64,000 nucleotides of DNA from Lucifuga dentata. Lineage: Eukaryota > Chordata > Actinopteri > Ophidiiformes > Bythitidae. The position numbers and the translations under genes are program-made. Shown in pieces: positions 1 to 21,800 of this stretch; position 1 is the stretch's first letter, and each line of letters opens with the position of its first letter. The notes under the pieces were generated by a model. The model worked only from the letters and a program-made list of their open reading frames with translations, ran no database searches and had not been told where the DNA came from. The DNA lies in the NCBI GenBank assembly GCA_014773175.1, contig VXCM01000222.1, forward strand, positions 226,412-290,411. The letters are read 5' to 3'.

Positions 1-3000
1 TGGGTCCCACTGGCACACTGCGCTCTGGTCGATGCTCCAAACCTGGAAAAGATGAGCTGTTTGATCTAGAAGAAAGTCATCCACAAGTAGTTTTTCAAGC
101 TGCCAATAAAAGATTTGTCTCCGTCAAGCAAGGTAATCAGCCAGTAATATATTCATTATATTCTATGTCTAATTTTCTGATAACAAAGCAGTGTTTCATT
201 TATACAGAATTCATAGAGAATGGATGGGAGTATAGCAACCCTGATGTTTATAATGCAGTAGCAGAGCAGAAGCATGAGGGTTTTGTGAAGTCATAATGGT
301 TAAAGAATTATTTTCACTTGCTTGAAAATACATCTAAACAACTTCTTGAATAATCTCAAAAGCTGGAAAAACTCGCTGAAGATGTGTCCTAATCCAACAT
401 CTTTTTGGAGAGGATGGAAGATGGATTTACAATAACAATTGGACGTGAAAACAATGTAGTATTCATGTAAGTCAAATGTGGCTCAGAACCAGGAATTTCC
501 CTCAGGGGTTCCATGTTCCGTGTTGAATTACTGTTCACACTTGCGGAATGAAGAAATAATGAATTTACATCACAGCTAATGAAAATATGCTTGGCTAATA
601 GTTTATATGGACTAAGCTGCAAAGCCATTTGCAATTGAAAACACATTGCTGGCACCACGTGAAACCATTTTCTGGTCTCTTTGAGAGGCAAAAAAAGATG
701 GTCACTAGTCACTAGAGTACACAAACACTCCCAAATTACTGCAGAAGAAAACTGCCAGTGTGTCTGTGTGTGCTGAATGATGTGTTTATTTTTATTTACA
801 TCCTTGTTACAAGAAAATAGAACTGTTACTACTGTAAAAGCTTTAACTTAATACAGTGTCAACTTTTCACTACTATGAAGTTCTCAAGATTTCGGTTCAG
901 TCGCCCTTTCAGGTAAACCAGCTATCTCTCAGTTCCATGATCTGTTTTGCATTTCAACATTCATTTATTCTCCATTGGTTTGAGCTTGACATTGGTCTTC
1001 CTCATCCACGAGTTTTAGGAACTGAACTAGTGTGGCTACATTGACACTTGCATTTTCTGCTTATAGGCATTAAGTGTAGCCTACGCAGAGAGTCTAGCCA
1101 AAAAAACAGCCACAATAATTTAGACTCAAATAACACATTCCATAATAACAGATTGTAATGGCCTGTGAAGTTTCATTTCTTCATTACAGTAACAAAAGGA
1201 GCCGATTAGGTGCATTCACAAGCCACTGAAAGAAAGCTCTGGCTTTCTTGCCTGCTTGCTAGATGCAGATTGGTTGACAGCCATGCTGAGGAGGTAATCA
1301 TGGTAATGGGCTTTGTCATTTCCACTGTGTGTCCATTGAAGATTAAGCAGCGTGCAAATGACTCCAGAGCAGACCTGTGCTGCATGGGTGTCAATTACCA
1401 TCAATGAACCTTAAGCCTTGCAGCTATGGTACTAGCTCATAAAGTCACTCAGCGACAGAGTGTAAATTTCTCCCAATTATAATGGGATAGCGTGGCAGAG
1501 AGGCGGTAGCTGCAAGTTACAAGGTCTACTGCCAGCCTGAATAATATGATCCTCGCTGTAGAATATACTTTATAAGCTTTGGAATGTTACCAAAACAAAT
1601 GAGTTCCTAGAGACCTGTATGATGTACAGATAATATTATTATTATCTGAGGAATTAGGTTCTCAAACCAACTTTTGATTGTGTCATCAATTTGAGCTTTC
1701 AAATTCTAGTTTATAGGGCAGGAAATTACATTTTGAACTGTAGTGTTTGGCCTGGTGGCAGTTCCACTTTTTGTAATGACCACAGCACTTAAAAGCTGCT
1801 TAGTGGGCCCTGTGGTGCAGATTTGCATTTCTCCACTAAGGGCATTACAGCAAGCGAATGAGAGAACGGATGGAGGGGGTGGTGGGGGGATTAGGGTTGA
1901 AACAGGCTTAAGACAAAGGTTGAAGGATATTTCTGTGGCATCTAATTTGAACTACAGCAAACACAGTTCAGTTATATGAGTTTGAGTACTCTCTACTGCC
2001 TGGAACGCTCCACCAGACAGAGTTTGCATACAGAGATTAATGATATATATATATATATATATAATGATAGAATGGCTGCAAATGAGTGTCTCAATTTGAA
2101 AAAGTTATCAGAAAAAAACTTTTTATACCTATGCATACCAACAACAGTAAACAATGAGCAGCAATACACAAAGTTATTTTTGGGCTGTCCCCAAGGATGC
2201 ATTTTTCACTGAAATGCTGCAGACTGGGTATTGTATACCTCAGTTTCAGGGTCAAAATCATCCATCTAAGTCCAATATTTTCAACAGTGCTATACGAGTG
2301 TGTCCTTGCAAATGAAAATGCTTAATTATACAGTTACTGCCTTTATCCAAAAATTGGGTGAATATTCTTTGAAATTAGGTGTGAGTGTTACAGCTACTCA
2401 TTTCGGGCTGACTGTTTCAGTGTATGAAAAAACAAAATGCATGAAAAAACAATACTCCAAAGATAGACTGTAATGAATTTATGTATTTGAACATGTCTAG
2501 AGGAGTATTCTCTTTAAAAAAAAAAAAGGCACAATGATGAAATGTTGAATAAACATTAGCACACATTACACTTGTCTCAGTCATAGTGAATCGTGACACA
2601 GTAAGTCTGATACAATACTATCAAGTCTTGAGAATCTGGTGATCTGATCTGTGATCAAATATGTAATGTCCATTAACACAAAAATGGCCTGGCATTACAT
2701 AAATAATCAGTTCATCTGCCCATCAGGGAGCTTTAAAGGGACATTAGTTCATAGGTCTCATAGTTTGTGGCACGTTAAGGCACCTTTCACCCGCAAGACT
2801 TTCAAACAACTTTAATAAACAGCTGTGTCTAAACCTTAAAGTCTAGCACTGCAAAATGAACCACACTTTTGATGAACAAACAAACAAATGAAGATGTACT
2901 ATAGTACTGTCAGCAATTACTATGTGATCTTCATAGCATCAAGCCACATTTTTCAAAGCCACACCTGTTGCCTATACAGTATGTGGAGATGGAAGCCATT

Positions 3001-4195
3001 GTCAGGACTACATTGTACTGTGTGGTGCATTAATAGAGTGTTTGCAATTAAATGTCAGACCACTTTAACATACACATTCTCTTTTGCAATCCTAAGAGAG
3101 TAAATTACATTCAAGAGAGGCAACATTGTAATCTATATTTTCCATTGAGCAAAGGCACAATTATCAGAGTTGTCTTTTCCTTCTCTTAATGTCAGGGGTG
3201 AGTATTTCAGCCAATCAGGATGTGGAAACAGACATGGAAACCTTCCAGATGGAGATTGAGAAGGAGAGCAAAAAGTCTATCTTCAGAACAAATGGTGGAT
3301 CCTACTGGACTCTGGTGACTCATGGAGAGATCCAGTCCACTGCCACAGAAATGTAAGTAGGGCTTACGGCTTCATATTTTTTTTTTTTTTTTTTTTTTAA
3401 TCTATATCTACCTTCAAATCTCCATCTGCATATCCTTCTCTTTCTTTCCAGAGAGGCAAACACAATGTTTGACATTGAATGGCAAGGACGGAAGGTAGCA
3501 CTCAAGGCAAGTAATGGGAAGTATGTATGCACAAAGAAGAACGGGCAGCTCTCAGCGGTCAGTGATACTGTGGGTGAGTGCTTTCGGGAAGTGTGGTGTT
3601 TGTTTGAAAATACCCCCTATTTTTTTTTTAACCTGTGTTTCAGCATACGCAGACTCAATTATCAGCATCTGCCCTATGCTCTTGTGGCCATTTGCAGGTG
3701 AGAACGAATTATTCCTGATGAAACTCATCAACCGCCCTATGCTGATCCTTCGGGGAGAGAATGGTTTTGTGTGTCACCACAAGAATTCCAACACTCTGGA
3801 TGCTAATCGATCTGTCTATGACATTTTCTCGATGGTCTTCAATGACGGAGCTTACAACATAAAAAGTCAGTGTTTGTTCATCCTGTATCAGAGGCCACAT
3901 TAATTAGCATCTAATTCTTAATTATGCCAGACTAATACAATTAAATGAACTATATTGTCCCCTTGCAGGTGTAAATGGAAAGTTCTGGTATGTCCCCGGC
4001 AGTGGCCTAGTGTGCTCAGATGGAGAAAAGCCAGAGGACTTTTTCCTCGAATTTTTGGAGCATGGACAAATTGCCATCAAGGGTTCTAATGGCAAGTACC
4101 TGCGTGGAGACCAGGGAGGCACGCTTATGGGCGATGGTGTAACGGTTGATGCATCCTCTCTCTGGCAGTACTCATCCCTTTTCACCAGGGAGTGA
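1..4195 (+). CDS. fscn2: Fascin-2 (retinal fascin), 3' part, five exons
   Basis: Fascins are cytosolic actin-bundling proteins built of four beta-trefoils; fascin-2 works in photoreceptors and hair-cell stereocilia. Coding exons are 1-132 (5' incomplete, first full codon at 3), 3196-3352, 3452-3573, 3698-3865 and 3969-4195 (TGA). All have GT/AG borders and the phases 1, 2, 1, 1 join without a break. The visible 267 residues are the C-terminal 54% of a roughly 492-residue family, covering the end of trefoil 2 and trefoils 3-4. Family motifs include [70 protein letters not shown] and GKYLRGD. VCHH, the phrase FWY..G..VCSDGE and the YVC..KKNGQL context match FSCN2 better than FSCN1 (established family knowledge). 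The N-terminal half with the actin-binding serine lies outside the window. Paralogue a versus b is not resolved. Confidence 0.94.
133..3195 (+). other. fscn2 intron following the first visible exon
   Basis: The donor is CAAG|GTAATC and the acceptor TGTCAG|GGGTGAG. The intron is non-coding. It holds a short (TA)n tract at 2042-2063 and a G-rich run at 1871-1897 with several G-tracts that could fold as a quadruplex. All open frames here are short and show no family resemblance. A poly-T tract of about 22 bases lies in the next intron (3377-3398), upstream of a second pyrimidine-rich stretch before the exon at 3452. Confidence 0.75.
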
Positions 4196-4770
4196 GAAGA
4201 AGAGGTGCAGGATTTGCTCGTACTAGCGTTAACATGATGCAGACTGACTGGGGAGATTTTCCTGCATTTTTTTTATTCCAGCTGCAAGGTGCCCGATCCT
4301 CTTTTTAATTGGAAGAAGTTAAATTTTTAGAAAAATAAGGATGTGATTGTTTTTTTGTTTTTCAGAGTACGTATAAAATAGTTCTTTCAAGCGACAAGGC
4401 CAATATCACAGAGTCCGTATGTAAATTTATAATTTCACTTTTGCATGTCACCTAATATGGAATATGACAATGGCTGCCTAATTTCTTTCAGACATAATTT
4501 ATACAAGTGGGAAGTCACACTGATCTGTCATTGAATGGACAAATCAGAAGGGTGTTGGTGCCTTTCTCACTTAATTTGAATGCCTTTGACACATTTTCTA
4601 TTTAGCTTATTCAAAAGGCAGCACCATGACTGACAACTAAAATAACCTTTAGCTGTTATGCTGCTGCTTTGACTAAAATACTTGTGAAAAATATTCATAA
4701 GTTCCAAAAAAGACAACCTCTCTGTACCCTAATTGACAATCAATAAAAAACTAGAAGGGTACTCACTGGC
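4196..4770 (+). promoter_or_regulatory. fscn2: fscn2 3' UTR with candidate poly(A) signal
   Basis: Downstream of the TGA the sequence is AT-rich and non-coding. The first AATAAA is at 4742-4747, about 550 bases after the stop; another lies near 4816. Either could end the transcript. The position just before the start of an interspersed repeat makes 4742 the more likely site. No transcript evidence is available here. Confidence 0.4.
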
Positions 4771-5330
4771 CTCCACCAGAGCCAAACAAGCCCAGATAAA
4801 TTTGTCTTGTTTTAATAAATACTGGTCTAATATGTTTTAACAGTATTTTTTTGGATTGGTCTCCATTACGATTACAGATATGTCAAAATCTTTTGCATAT
4901 GAAATCACTGTTATCTCAATGGCATATTACTGGTTGTGGCATGTTTCTAGACGTTTTTTTTTTTTTTTNTTTTTTTTTTTTTTGTACTGTACAGTAATTT
5001 CATTAATGCGCCCCTATGCAAGCCTGTTTTAGTCCATTGGATCTGGATCCTTATTTGGATCTGAACCAAATTGCACCTATTAATATGGCTAAATATGGCT
5101 TCCCCCNCCCCCATTGAGATTGGTGTATTACTTTTTAAGAAATTGACGAAAATATTGGAAAAAAAAAGCCCTGTCTTGCAATATGAAGTAATATTTTTTT
5201 AACTATTCTGGATCCACACCAAAATTTAATAGCTTTTTCTGTGGACTATGCCCCAGTCTTCCACCAAGTTTCAACAAAATGGCTAAACCAATAGACATGG
5301 TAAATAAATAAAAACAATAAAAGCTGAACA
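4770..5330 (+). repeat. Old MITE-like interspersed repeat, copy 1
   Basis: This degenerate element shares an ordered series of phrases with 34617-35095: CCTCCACCA near the left end, ACAAGCCCAGA, ATATTGGAAAAA, GGATC..CACCAAAAT, and TCCACCAAGTTTCA near the right end. The same series (tacctccgccaagg ... ccaccaagtttcatggaaat) is a very common non-autonomous repeat in fish genomes. There is no coding capacity. Two Ns (4969 in poly-T, 5107 in poly-C) lie inside it. Boundaries are approximate. Confidence 0.6.
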
Positions 5331-7119
5331 TCACTGGTGTAGCTAACAAATATAACTGGACATTCATGACAGATAAGTGTGGCTGAACCCTTAAGTTTAT
5401 TTCAAAAAAGGGTACACTCACTAAAAACCCACACAGTTCAGTCCTGTAAGCAATGGCTTTTATTTACAGCTTCTAAAAACTGACTTGAATCCGTCGTAGC
5501 TCAATACTGACAAACAGCAGTGTGATTGATAATACCATAGATAAAGATAATACAGGACTGTCTTCAAATAACTAAAGGCTGGTGCCAATGTGTTTTCATG
5601 TACAGCATCTTAATGGAGATTTCACAGCCTCCATATTAAACAACATGAAGCTAATGACTTGTATCCTGTATTGTTCTAAACACCGCAGCACTGCTGAGCA
5701 ACTATAGTACAATAAATCTGATGTACACATATGAGAATGCACAGACCAAACATGTTCATGCACATGACATGTTCAAAGGTAACCAGTAGAAATGTGTCAA
5801 TTATCAGTATCAGGGATAAGCAAGAAACTCCAGGAAGTGTTTCTATATTTGATGGATTAAATACTAAAAGACATAATTTTCCAGATATGAAATCAGAAAG
5901 TGCTGCTCTAGTGTTCTGTCTCGGGGCCTTAAACACACTGCACTCTAAATCCTTTATCAGGTTCAGAATTGGGTAGTAGCCTGACATGTCTTATTTCAAA
6001 CTGATGCATTTTGATTATAGATAGTTTTAAAAAGTTACGTTACTCACTGGAATATTTGTAAGTTGAAAAAAAAAAAACTGCATTAAAACAGTGATATTTT
6101 ACATCTTTAAAAAATGTGTTCCTGAACTTTGTAATCTTTCAGTTCTTATCTGTATCTTTACACCAGAAGTAATTTAGGTGATAAGAATACATCAATGAGT
6201 TTGAACAGTCTTTTGGATTCACCTGACACCCATCAAATGACTTAGGGCTGACACACACTGCCAAGAGTTTAGAGGCATAGATGTCAGCGTGCAGTAGAAA
6301 GGACAAGATGAGCCAGGATACAAATGAACCTGTAGATTTTTAGCTGAAGTGCAAATTTAAAATCTTTTGTGTTTGTGATGTGTGCAATTTGCAGTTAATA
6401 GAGAAACATTCTAGAAATCTTCTATTTTAAAGGTTTGGTCACCTATACATCAACTCTGGCCATAATTTAGAATGTATGGGTTTTTTGTATTTTCCCCTAA
6501 ATAGTTGTTTGTTGTTTCCTTTTTTTTGTTTTGTCATATGATTTTTGAAAATGTTGATCGAAATAAAGATCAATAATGTGTATAATTTGGTACCAGAAGT
6601 TTATGTTAAGACATGACAAGGAACAAAGTGATATACATAAGCAAAACTGGTCATTAGCTGATCATCTCAACGGTGTTGGTTTAATTTTTTTTATTTTTTA
6701 TGAAAGCTAGGCGAAGATTATTACCCAATAAACACCTAATGCCAGAGACTAATAATTAAAAGTAGATTTTTCCTGAATGAACAACTAGTCAGAGATGTAT
6801 TTAGCTCAGACCCCTAACACCTGAGAGACAATAAATGTCATTTTAATGGTGGAAGCAGCTGCTTGGTTGCAAAAAAAAAAAAAANAAAAAAAAAAAAACA
6901 CCAGCTAACATGACATTTCTTCACAACCTGGCCTACAATTCATATAGAAACAATCAATATCATTTGCAATCTGCCAAGGTGAAACCTATTTGTCTGGTGG
7001 ATTTTATTTCCCACCAGAGCACAATCTAACTTTGACAGCAATTCTCCATAAATAACATACACAGAGGGCTGTGATCAGTGTGATAATACTGAGACTTTTT
7101 TTTTCTGTATTTTTTCAAT

Positions 7120-7133
7120 ACACTAGGTGGCAG
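7120..7133 (+). promoter_or_regulatory. CTCF-like core motif
   Basis: ACACTAGGTGGCAG matches the vertebrate CTCF core CCASYAGRKGGCRS at 13 of 14 positions. It sits in the fscn2-tmem235 intergenic region. Motif match only; occupancy is unknown. Confidence 0.3.
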
Positions 7134-7719
7134 TATATACTTCTCTTAGCTAAATTTCTGTTATAAAAAGTGAAAGTGTGCACCATACACAGCATTACAA
7201 TCAGGACAGGCACAAAAAGCTGTTACCTGTCACTTCTTAACATCTGGCATTAACATTTCAACATGCCTACAGTACCGTACAGGCACCGATATTATTCTGT
7301 AACTGTCAGGTTTGTAGACATCATGCTTTAAGGTACCGTTTCCATGCAATCTATTTTCAGACCTCTTGAGTCATGCAGAAAGACACACAATCTCTGTCAC
7401 TCTCCTTCTTTCACACACATCCACACTTTTCTCAAGTTAAACTTGGCCTCTGACGACAGCTTCTGTTGACATTGCTTCCACTTGTTTAATTCTAGAATGT
7501 ACTATATTAAATAAACTTTGTAAACACATTTTAAGAGAATATTTTTCTGGAGTAAATCAATAATTTCTTAGGTCCAATCTTGTGTCGAGGCTGAAGAACT
7601 TTTTTTTCCTTTTATTTTCTGTACGCTCCTCTGGTCATGGACAGCTTATTTGTTTTATTGGCACTGGTGCTGTACTATAATAGTGGCTAGTTTGGCCTGT
7701 AGCAATGCTGTTCTGTTAA

Positions 7720-7775
7720 AACAAGAAAACAAGCATTAGAAAACAAGCATTAGACAAGAAAACAAGCATTAGACA
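7720..7775 (+). repeat. Short tandem repeat, ACAAGCATTAGA units
   Basis: Three copies of AAAACAAGCATTAGA occur in direct succession, two of them preceded by an extra ACAAG. This is a small minisatellite created by local duplication. Confidence 0.85.
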
Positions 7776-10703
7776 CAATTCCATAAAATTTGACAGATAA
7801 GCCTTATGCCTGGGAAAGACTGGTTAGATTTTGTTGGTGATCCAAGCCTTCACCATTAGATGATTAGACAATTATAGCTTTTGACTTAAACTTATGGTAT
7901 CCAACTTCTGTTTGCTTAGCTATAAAGTATAAAGGTGACCTACAGCCAAATAGTAGGGATTCATATTTTATGTAACTGCTTTGATTGATTATTAAATTGA
8001 ATAAACAAATAATCACTAATCATTAAGGTAATCTCATTGCATCAATGCAAATGTGAGTGATACAAGAGGCAAAACATATCCTGACTCCAGCTATCAAAAT
8101 CAAAACACATTAGACCAAAATATTTACAATAGTGTGAGAATGCCAAATAAATATGATGGTTAAATTTAGATTAAAAAAAAGCAATATAATAAACATGGTT
8201 TTAGGAAATTAAAGTCTATTTATTCTTCTGGCTACCAAATGATCTAATTTAAAGCTCACACCACTCATTACAACAGTGATATCAAGCTCGAAGGACAATG
8301 TCTAGCAACCTAATACAAGTCCAAAGTAACAGTAACAAATACTGTGGTTAAATTATATCTGTGGTACTTGTTCTTGAGTATTTATATCATTTGCAGCTTT
8401 ATAGTTTTATAAAGCTTCAGGTCAGCTAACCTCACCTTATTAAACAGCTCCATCTGGTACAATTAAATGATTAGATTTTCTTTAAAGGAGTGACACAATG
8501 TTAAAGGATCCAAAGTAAAACTATTTTGATCAATGACCTCAATCAGCATGAATTTTAATGATGATCATATATTAACTGTATGTGTTTGAGTAGCTAACTG
8601 TATGTTACTGAGTAGTTAACGTTTGCTTGGCCATCAGTCACACTAGAGGTTGGTTGCTGTTACACACTGTGGTTGTCAATTATACACAGTCAGTGCTTGA
8701 CTGATCATATGACTGCAGGCACATTCAGTTTGCTGACTGGTGATAATGTGTTAATCATGTTTTTGACCAATTTTCAAGTAGAACTAAGGATCATTGTTTT
8801 TTTGTTTTGACTGACTTTCACCAAAAGCACCTGGATTTTTTTTTTTTTTTTTTTNTTTTTTTTTTTTTTTTTGTAAAGGAACCATTCACTTTAAATCAAT
8901 TTTCACGGGGATTTTATTTAATGCTATTGTGTTTCCTGGTGCAAGAACCTTCATTGTATTTTATTACCATCACGGAAAGTAAAGGGTGGAAAATAAAGAG
9001 AAAAAAGAAAAGAACAGAAAAGGCAAATAAGTTGCCAATTTTGTGCCAATTACTAAAAATCAGTGAATGGTTGGGATTGCACATGCTGTGTTTATCCCAC
9101 CTGGATTTTTCCAAAACAATTTTTTCCCCCCCACAGGTTTTCTACCTTTTAAATTATTCAATATGAATACTTCCGAATTTTCTAATGAAAACCAAAAATA
9201 TGGAATCCTACACAACGCCAACGCACCGATGAGGCACAATGGCTGAGTGTGTTTACAGAGCAGAATTGTGAAAATGGATTTTAGACTTGTTCTATCCTTG
9301 AATATGCCTTCTTACATTGAGAGAGGAGGAGACAGAGAGACAGTGAGTGACTCAGTGGTTGCTTGTGAGTCACACAGAAGACAATGATCAACAACAGCAG
9401 CTCATTTCTGTAATTTCCTTTCTCTCTGTTGGTACGCCATGCTGCATCTCTTCATTCAGCAGTTTAGTTTTCTGTGGCTCAAAGGATTCTCTGGATTCTC
9501 TGGTGTTCTTCTCATAATTCTGCAAAGATGGATTAGATTTAGTCTTAATCATGGCAAAAAAAAAAAAAAAAANAAAAAAAAAAAAAAAAAATGTGATTTC
9601 AAAAATTTACTGCACCATGTCAGAAATCTCTCACCAATTAAAAGCAACCTGTGGATTAAAAAAGCAATACATCAAAATATGCATAACAGAAGCAGTATAC
9701 CAGTAAAAGAAAACCACCTCAAGCAAGACATTCATGCTAGAGTATTCATGAGCATTTGTAACATCGCACCAACAGAAAATAGCATCTATTTGAATGTGTT
9801 TTCTTTGTAATCAATCACTATGTCATGTTCATCCTAGATTTGTTCATCTAGATTCATTCAGGCATTTTCTGTATGAACTGATTTGGATTTAAATTTCTCT
9901 CTACCACACCAGTAAGATTCTTACCATATAATTTCATTTTAGTGTCACTGGCCTGTTCTTGGTATAATTTTTACAGAAGTTACATGAGGACAGACACCCA
10001 TTATGGTGTCTGCAGACAGAAGACAGCAGTGCCACACACTATCTATTATATACCTGAGCAGGGTAGAAGTCACCCATCATGCTCCTCTTCTAAATCCATT
10101 CTGCTGCCTGTTGAAGGCATAACCCATCACTTTAAAAATATAAAATAGAATCAGAAAAGGTTTGGCTTTCTAAAATATCTCACACTTACTGACAAAGACT
10201 TGCAACATCAAATTAGGTCAATTTAGGTTTTAATCAGCCAACTTTTGATACTGCATGGATATCAAATAGAAAGTTGCCAAACATGCACACATCTCTATTG
10301 TGTTTTTTTTTTTTTTTTTTTTTTTNTTTTTTTTTTTTTTTTTTTGTTTTGTTTTGTTGTTTTTTTTGCTTGTTTTTTTATGTTTGAGAGAGAAAGTGAT
10401 TTTAATCTGCATCTGTGTCCAGGTGGGCATTAAAAAAAAAAAAGTTAGAAAAACTGAAGCATATTGATTGGCTGAACCATCTATATCCTTCTTATACCTG
10501 CTTATCCTGTGATTGGCTGATGCCATTATTTTGGATTACATAACATTAAATCCTATTGGGGAATAAAGATCTACTGTATCAGGTTGCTATAGCATCAGCT
10601 ATCTAAATAGGTGCCCCTTAAGGATGGTGGATAAAGAAACAGTCACACATGGGACTCAAATATGATGATGATGTCAAAGGGTCAGTCTGCCTTTAAGCAG
10701 GAC

Positions 10704-10957
10704 AGATTTACTGATTTACTCCCACCTCCAAAGACATGCATGTCAGGTGAATTGGGAACTCTAAATTGCCCGTAGGTGTGAATGAGAGCGTGAATGTGTT
10801 TGTCTCTGTGTCAGCTCTGCGATAGACTGGCGATCTGTCCAGGGTGTACCCTGCCTCTCGCCCTATGACCGCTGGGATAGGCTCCAGCCCCCCCATGACC
10901 CTCAACAGGACAAACGGGTTTAGGAAATGGATGGATGGATGGATGGAGATTTACTGA
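10704..10957 (+). mobile_element. Rex3/RTE-type LINE 3' end with 11-bp target duplication
   Basis: The phrases CCCACCTCCAAAGACATGCA, CTCTAAATTGCCC, GATAGACTGGCGATCTGTCC, GGGTGTACCCTGCCTCTCGC and TGGGATAGGCTCCAGCCCCC, followed by a (GGAT)n tail, are the hallmark 3' end of fish RTE-clade retrotransposons (Rex3, known for a GATG-repeat tail). The 5'-truncated body (10715-10946) is bracketed by AGATTTACTGA on both sides (10704-10714 and 10947-10957). This is a perfect target-site duplication from target-primed reverse transcription. The intact duplication and high similarity to the consensus suggest a fairly young insertion. Confidence 0.85.
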
Positions 10958-18830
<7,873 letters not shown>

Positions 18831-21800
18831 ATGGCTGCACCACTGAAAGACATTATTTATTTATTTATTTGGNGGGGGGCATCATGGTTCAATTACCTGT
18901 TATAAAGAACTATTGTAGTTAAGAAGAATATTATAACACCAGGTCAAGGTTCAACTCAACAAATGCAGATACGCCCTTGGCTAGATACAAAGTAGATCCA
19001 CATGCTAAACACGTGAAGCTGTTAAACATCTGTGTCTTCATTGTTTTTGCTGGCATGTCGTGCGCACCCTCGTATCCTCCCTTTGGCACTTTGTGTTCAT
19101 TCATACAGATGTTATAAATGTGGCACAGCAAACAGAAACAAGAGGCAAATCAGTGTAATTAATGCAGAGATCACTATTTAGGCAGTGTTACTTCAGTAAT
19201 TTCAGTCTTGCTCATTATGTTCTGTCCTATATGTATTTGTAATAACTGTAGTATGTGTAGAACTCCGTACGCAAGAGCGGCAGGTTTCAAGGCAGGATTG
19301 TGTGGAAATATGCTTGTAATTTATATGGTGAGAGCAGCTAAAACACAAACTCACTGCAAATGTGCAGCATACTCGATAAGGTTTTTCGACTCTAATTTAC
19401 AAGATACAGAACTTGCACACTTCTTCTGCACTCATATATAACACTTTTTATATTTTTAGATTATTTTCATATCAATGGTTCAAGGTATTTCATCTAAAAA
19501 ACTGCTGATACTGCAGCCGTTTAGCAGAGCGAGAATCACCAGGTGATGGAGCCACCAAGACTCTAGTGGACAATAAAACTGGAAACATTCCTAGTTTTTC
19601 ATTATATAAGAAGTGCTGCATTCTTGCTCCATGTGCCAAACTCAGATGTATTTCACAGTATTTGATAAGCACTTAACTGCTGCCATGATGTTAAATAGTC
19701 TCGATGCAGGATTATAATCCAGGTGGGAACTGAATTTTGTGACTTCAGATTAAAGAATGACATTAAACGTGTGGCTTTCCCTTCTTCTTGTTTGCATTAA
19801 TCATGGAAATGTCTGAATACAAGTTCACTCTTGGGATCATGCAGGCCATTTTCAGCAATGCAAAATACATGTGCATATGTTGTTGCTTGCTTTGCTTGCA
19901 CTGACATTTAAGGTGATGTACTATCATCCATAAGCAAAGAAATATTAATCCAGTAATAGTGTGAATACATAAGTAGGCAGGAAGACTGAAGATTGAATAC
20001 TTTAAAAGTTTCAAAGACAGTGTAGTCTTTGTAGGCAAACTGCATAAATGTCCAAAAGAATTTTGTATTTTTGGAGTTGTTAAAGTAAGTTGTTAAAATA
20101 ATCTAAATTATCATGAAGTTGTGCTCGCTCGTGCTTATGCTGTATGTACACTGTATATTTATTATACAGTATACAGTATATAAAGTTATGTGTCCAAATG
20201 AGGCTACTTAAAACACTTTTTATTAAATATTACCATCTTTTTTTTTAAAGATAAGAGAGAGATTGATTGAATCATTTGTAATAAACTGTGAACATACAGT
20301 AATTGCCTCTTCACAACTTTGAGAGACAATTCTGAGAAAGGAAGAGAAAATCATTCTTTTTTTTTTGTCCTTTGGAAAATAATGCTTTCTTCAGGTTTAA
20401 AATGTGTATGTGTTGCTATTAAGCTGTGTGCAGTTACTACAGTGCATATCGTCCCCGAGGTTAATGTCTGCGTCTGAATTTAAATGAAGGTACATTGGGA
20501 GTCAGAAACAACGGAAAAGCAATTGTGTAAAGAATTGCCTGCAACAGCCGCAGAGGTGTTCAAAAACTAATGGTGGTCCATAGAAAACACATTATTTATT
20601 CACAATAAGCATCACAGTCATACCACTATGGATTTCATGATAACAACATTTCAACCAAGACGGATATAATATTCAGGCCCTTGGCAAACACATGTAGTTT
20701 ATATTACAGTGTACAGTAACACAGTCCATGCAGACTTTTGCACATTACCAACATTCAAATTCCTGTGGATTTTATCGAGTCTGCATTTTTGTCTTTGTAT
20801 AAACTACTTTTAACAGTCCATAGATTTTAATATTTTTACCTCACTGAATCCACTTTTCGTTTGTGCCCTTGTCCATAAAAGTTGACGACACAGCTCTATG
20901 AGCAGCAATAGAATTCTAAAGCAGAAATGATTACAGGTCACAGGATAGCCACATTTGACAATTTATGATCACCTATTAAAGTGTTCTCCAAGTTATCAGT
21001 GAAAGCCCTAATAAAATTATTTCATATCACACGTAAAAATTTGTTATCAGTTACCAGAATAAGCAGTCCAGAAAAGTTCCAGCTTAATTGCTCTATTGCA
21101 TTTATACTGACAGCATAGCTTCTTTGTTGCATTTTGGGATTCAGAACTGGCTTGGTGGCCAAATAAAAGAGATTTTTAATTTGCACTATGCCAATTCAGC
21201 ACTATGCCAATAATCGTAATTAATCTGGACTCTTCTTTATTGCACTCTGAAAACAGTAGAAGTGTTTTCATTGTAAAGAGTCTACACCTTAATTTTCTGG
21301 TAGTTTCTCAGCTTTACTGCATGCTATTTATGATAGTTATGGTAGCTATAGCATATGATATTTACGACGATATGATGAGCCAACAAGACCTAGCTATTTT
21401 ACTTTAGGTCATGTCAACTAACATACAAAGTTTTTAATAAACTGATGTTTTCATTCACCAAAAACTACAAATTACTCAGCACTTGCAATTATCTTTTTTA
21501 AGGTTGCTCATTGTGTCTTTACACTTCACCATCTGCTACGAATCTGTTATGACTTAATATGATGCTTGATGAAGACAATGACCACAGCTTCATTTATTTT
21601 TTTGCAAACTGGAGAGGGACTTAACTCTGGAGAAATTAAAAATAAAAAACGGAGTACAGCAACTTGTCAAGAGTCTCTGGGCTTCAACTGACTGTACTAT
21701 TATATTACGTGCATGCATTTACTTCTAACAAAATACATTATGCAAATACATAAAATGGAAAAGTGTACATACCTGAAGAAATATAAAAATAAAACCGAGT

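Larger units (their letters stand above)
5331..10703. other. Intergenic, no gene seen
   Basis: The stretch is AT-rich with short frames only. It contains homopolymer tracts around single Ns at 6885, 8855, 9573 and 10326, plus two small tandem repeats (7720-7775 and about 8574-8620). The apparent frames at 8807-9166, 9439-9810 and 10230-10526 run through these homopolymers and are not believable genes. Several AATAAA hexamers occur by composition. Confidence 0.7.

Noticed and set aside
3514..3903. 129-codon frame across fscn2 exon 4
   Set aside because: It reads through introns in the genomic sequence; the spliced exons explain the coding signal.
8807..10526. Frames of 98-123 codons with long Phe or Lys runs
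   Set aside because: They cross homopolymers containing single-N gaps and have no similarity to proteins.
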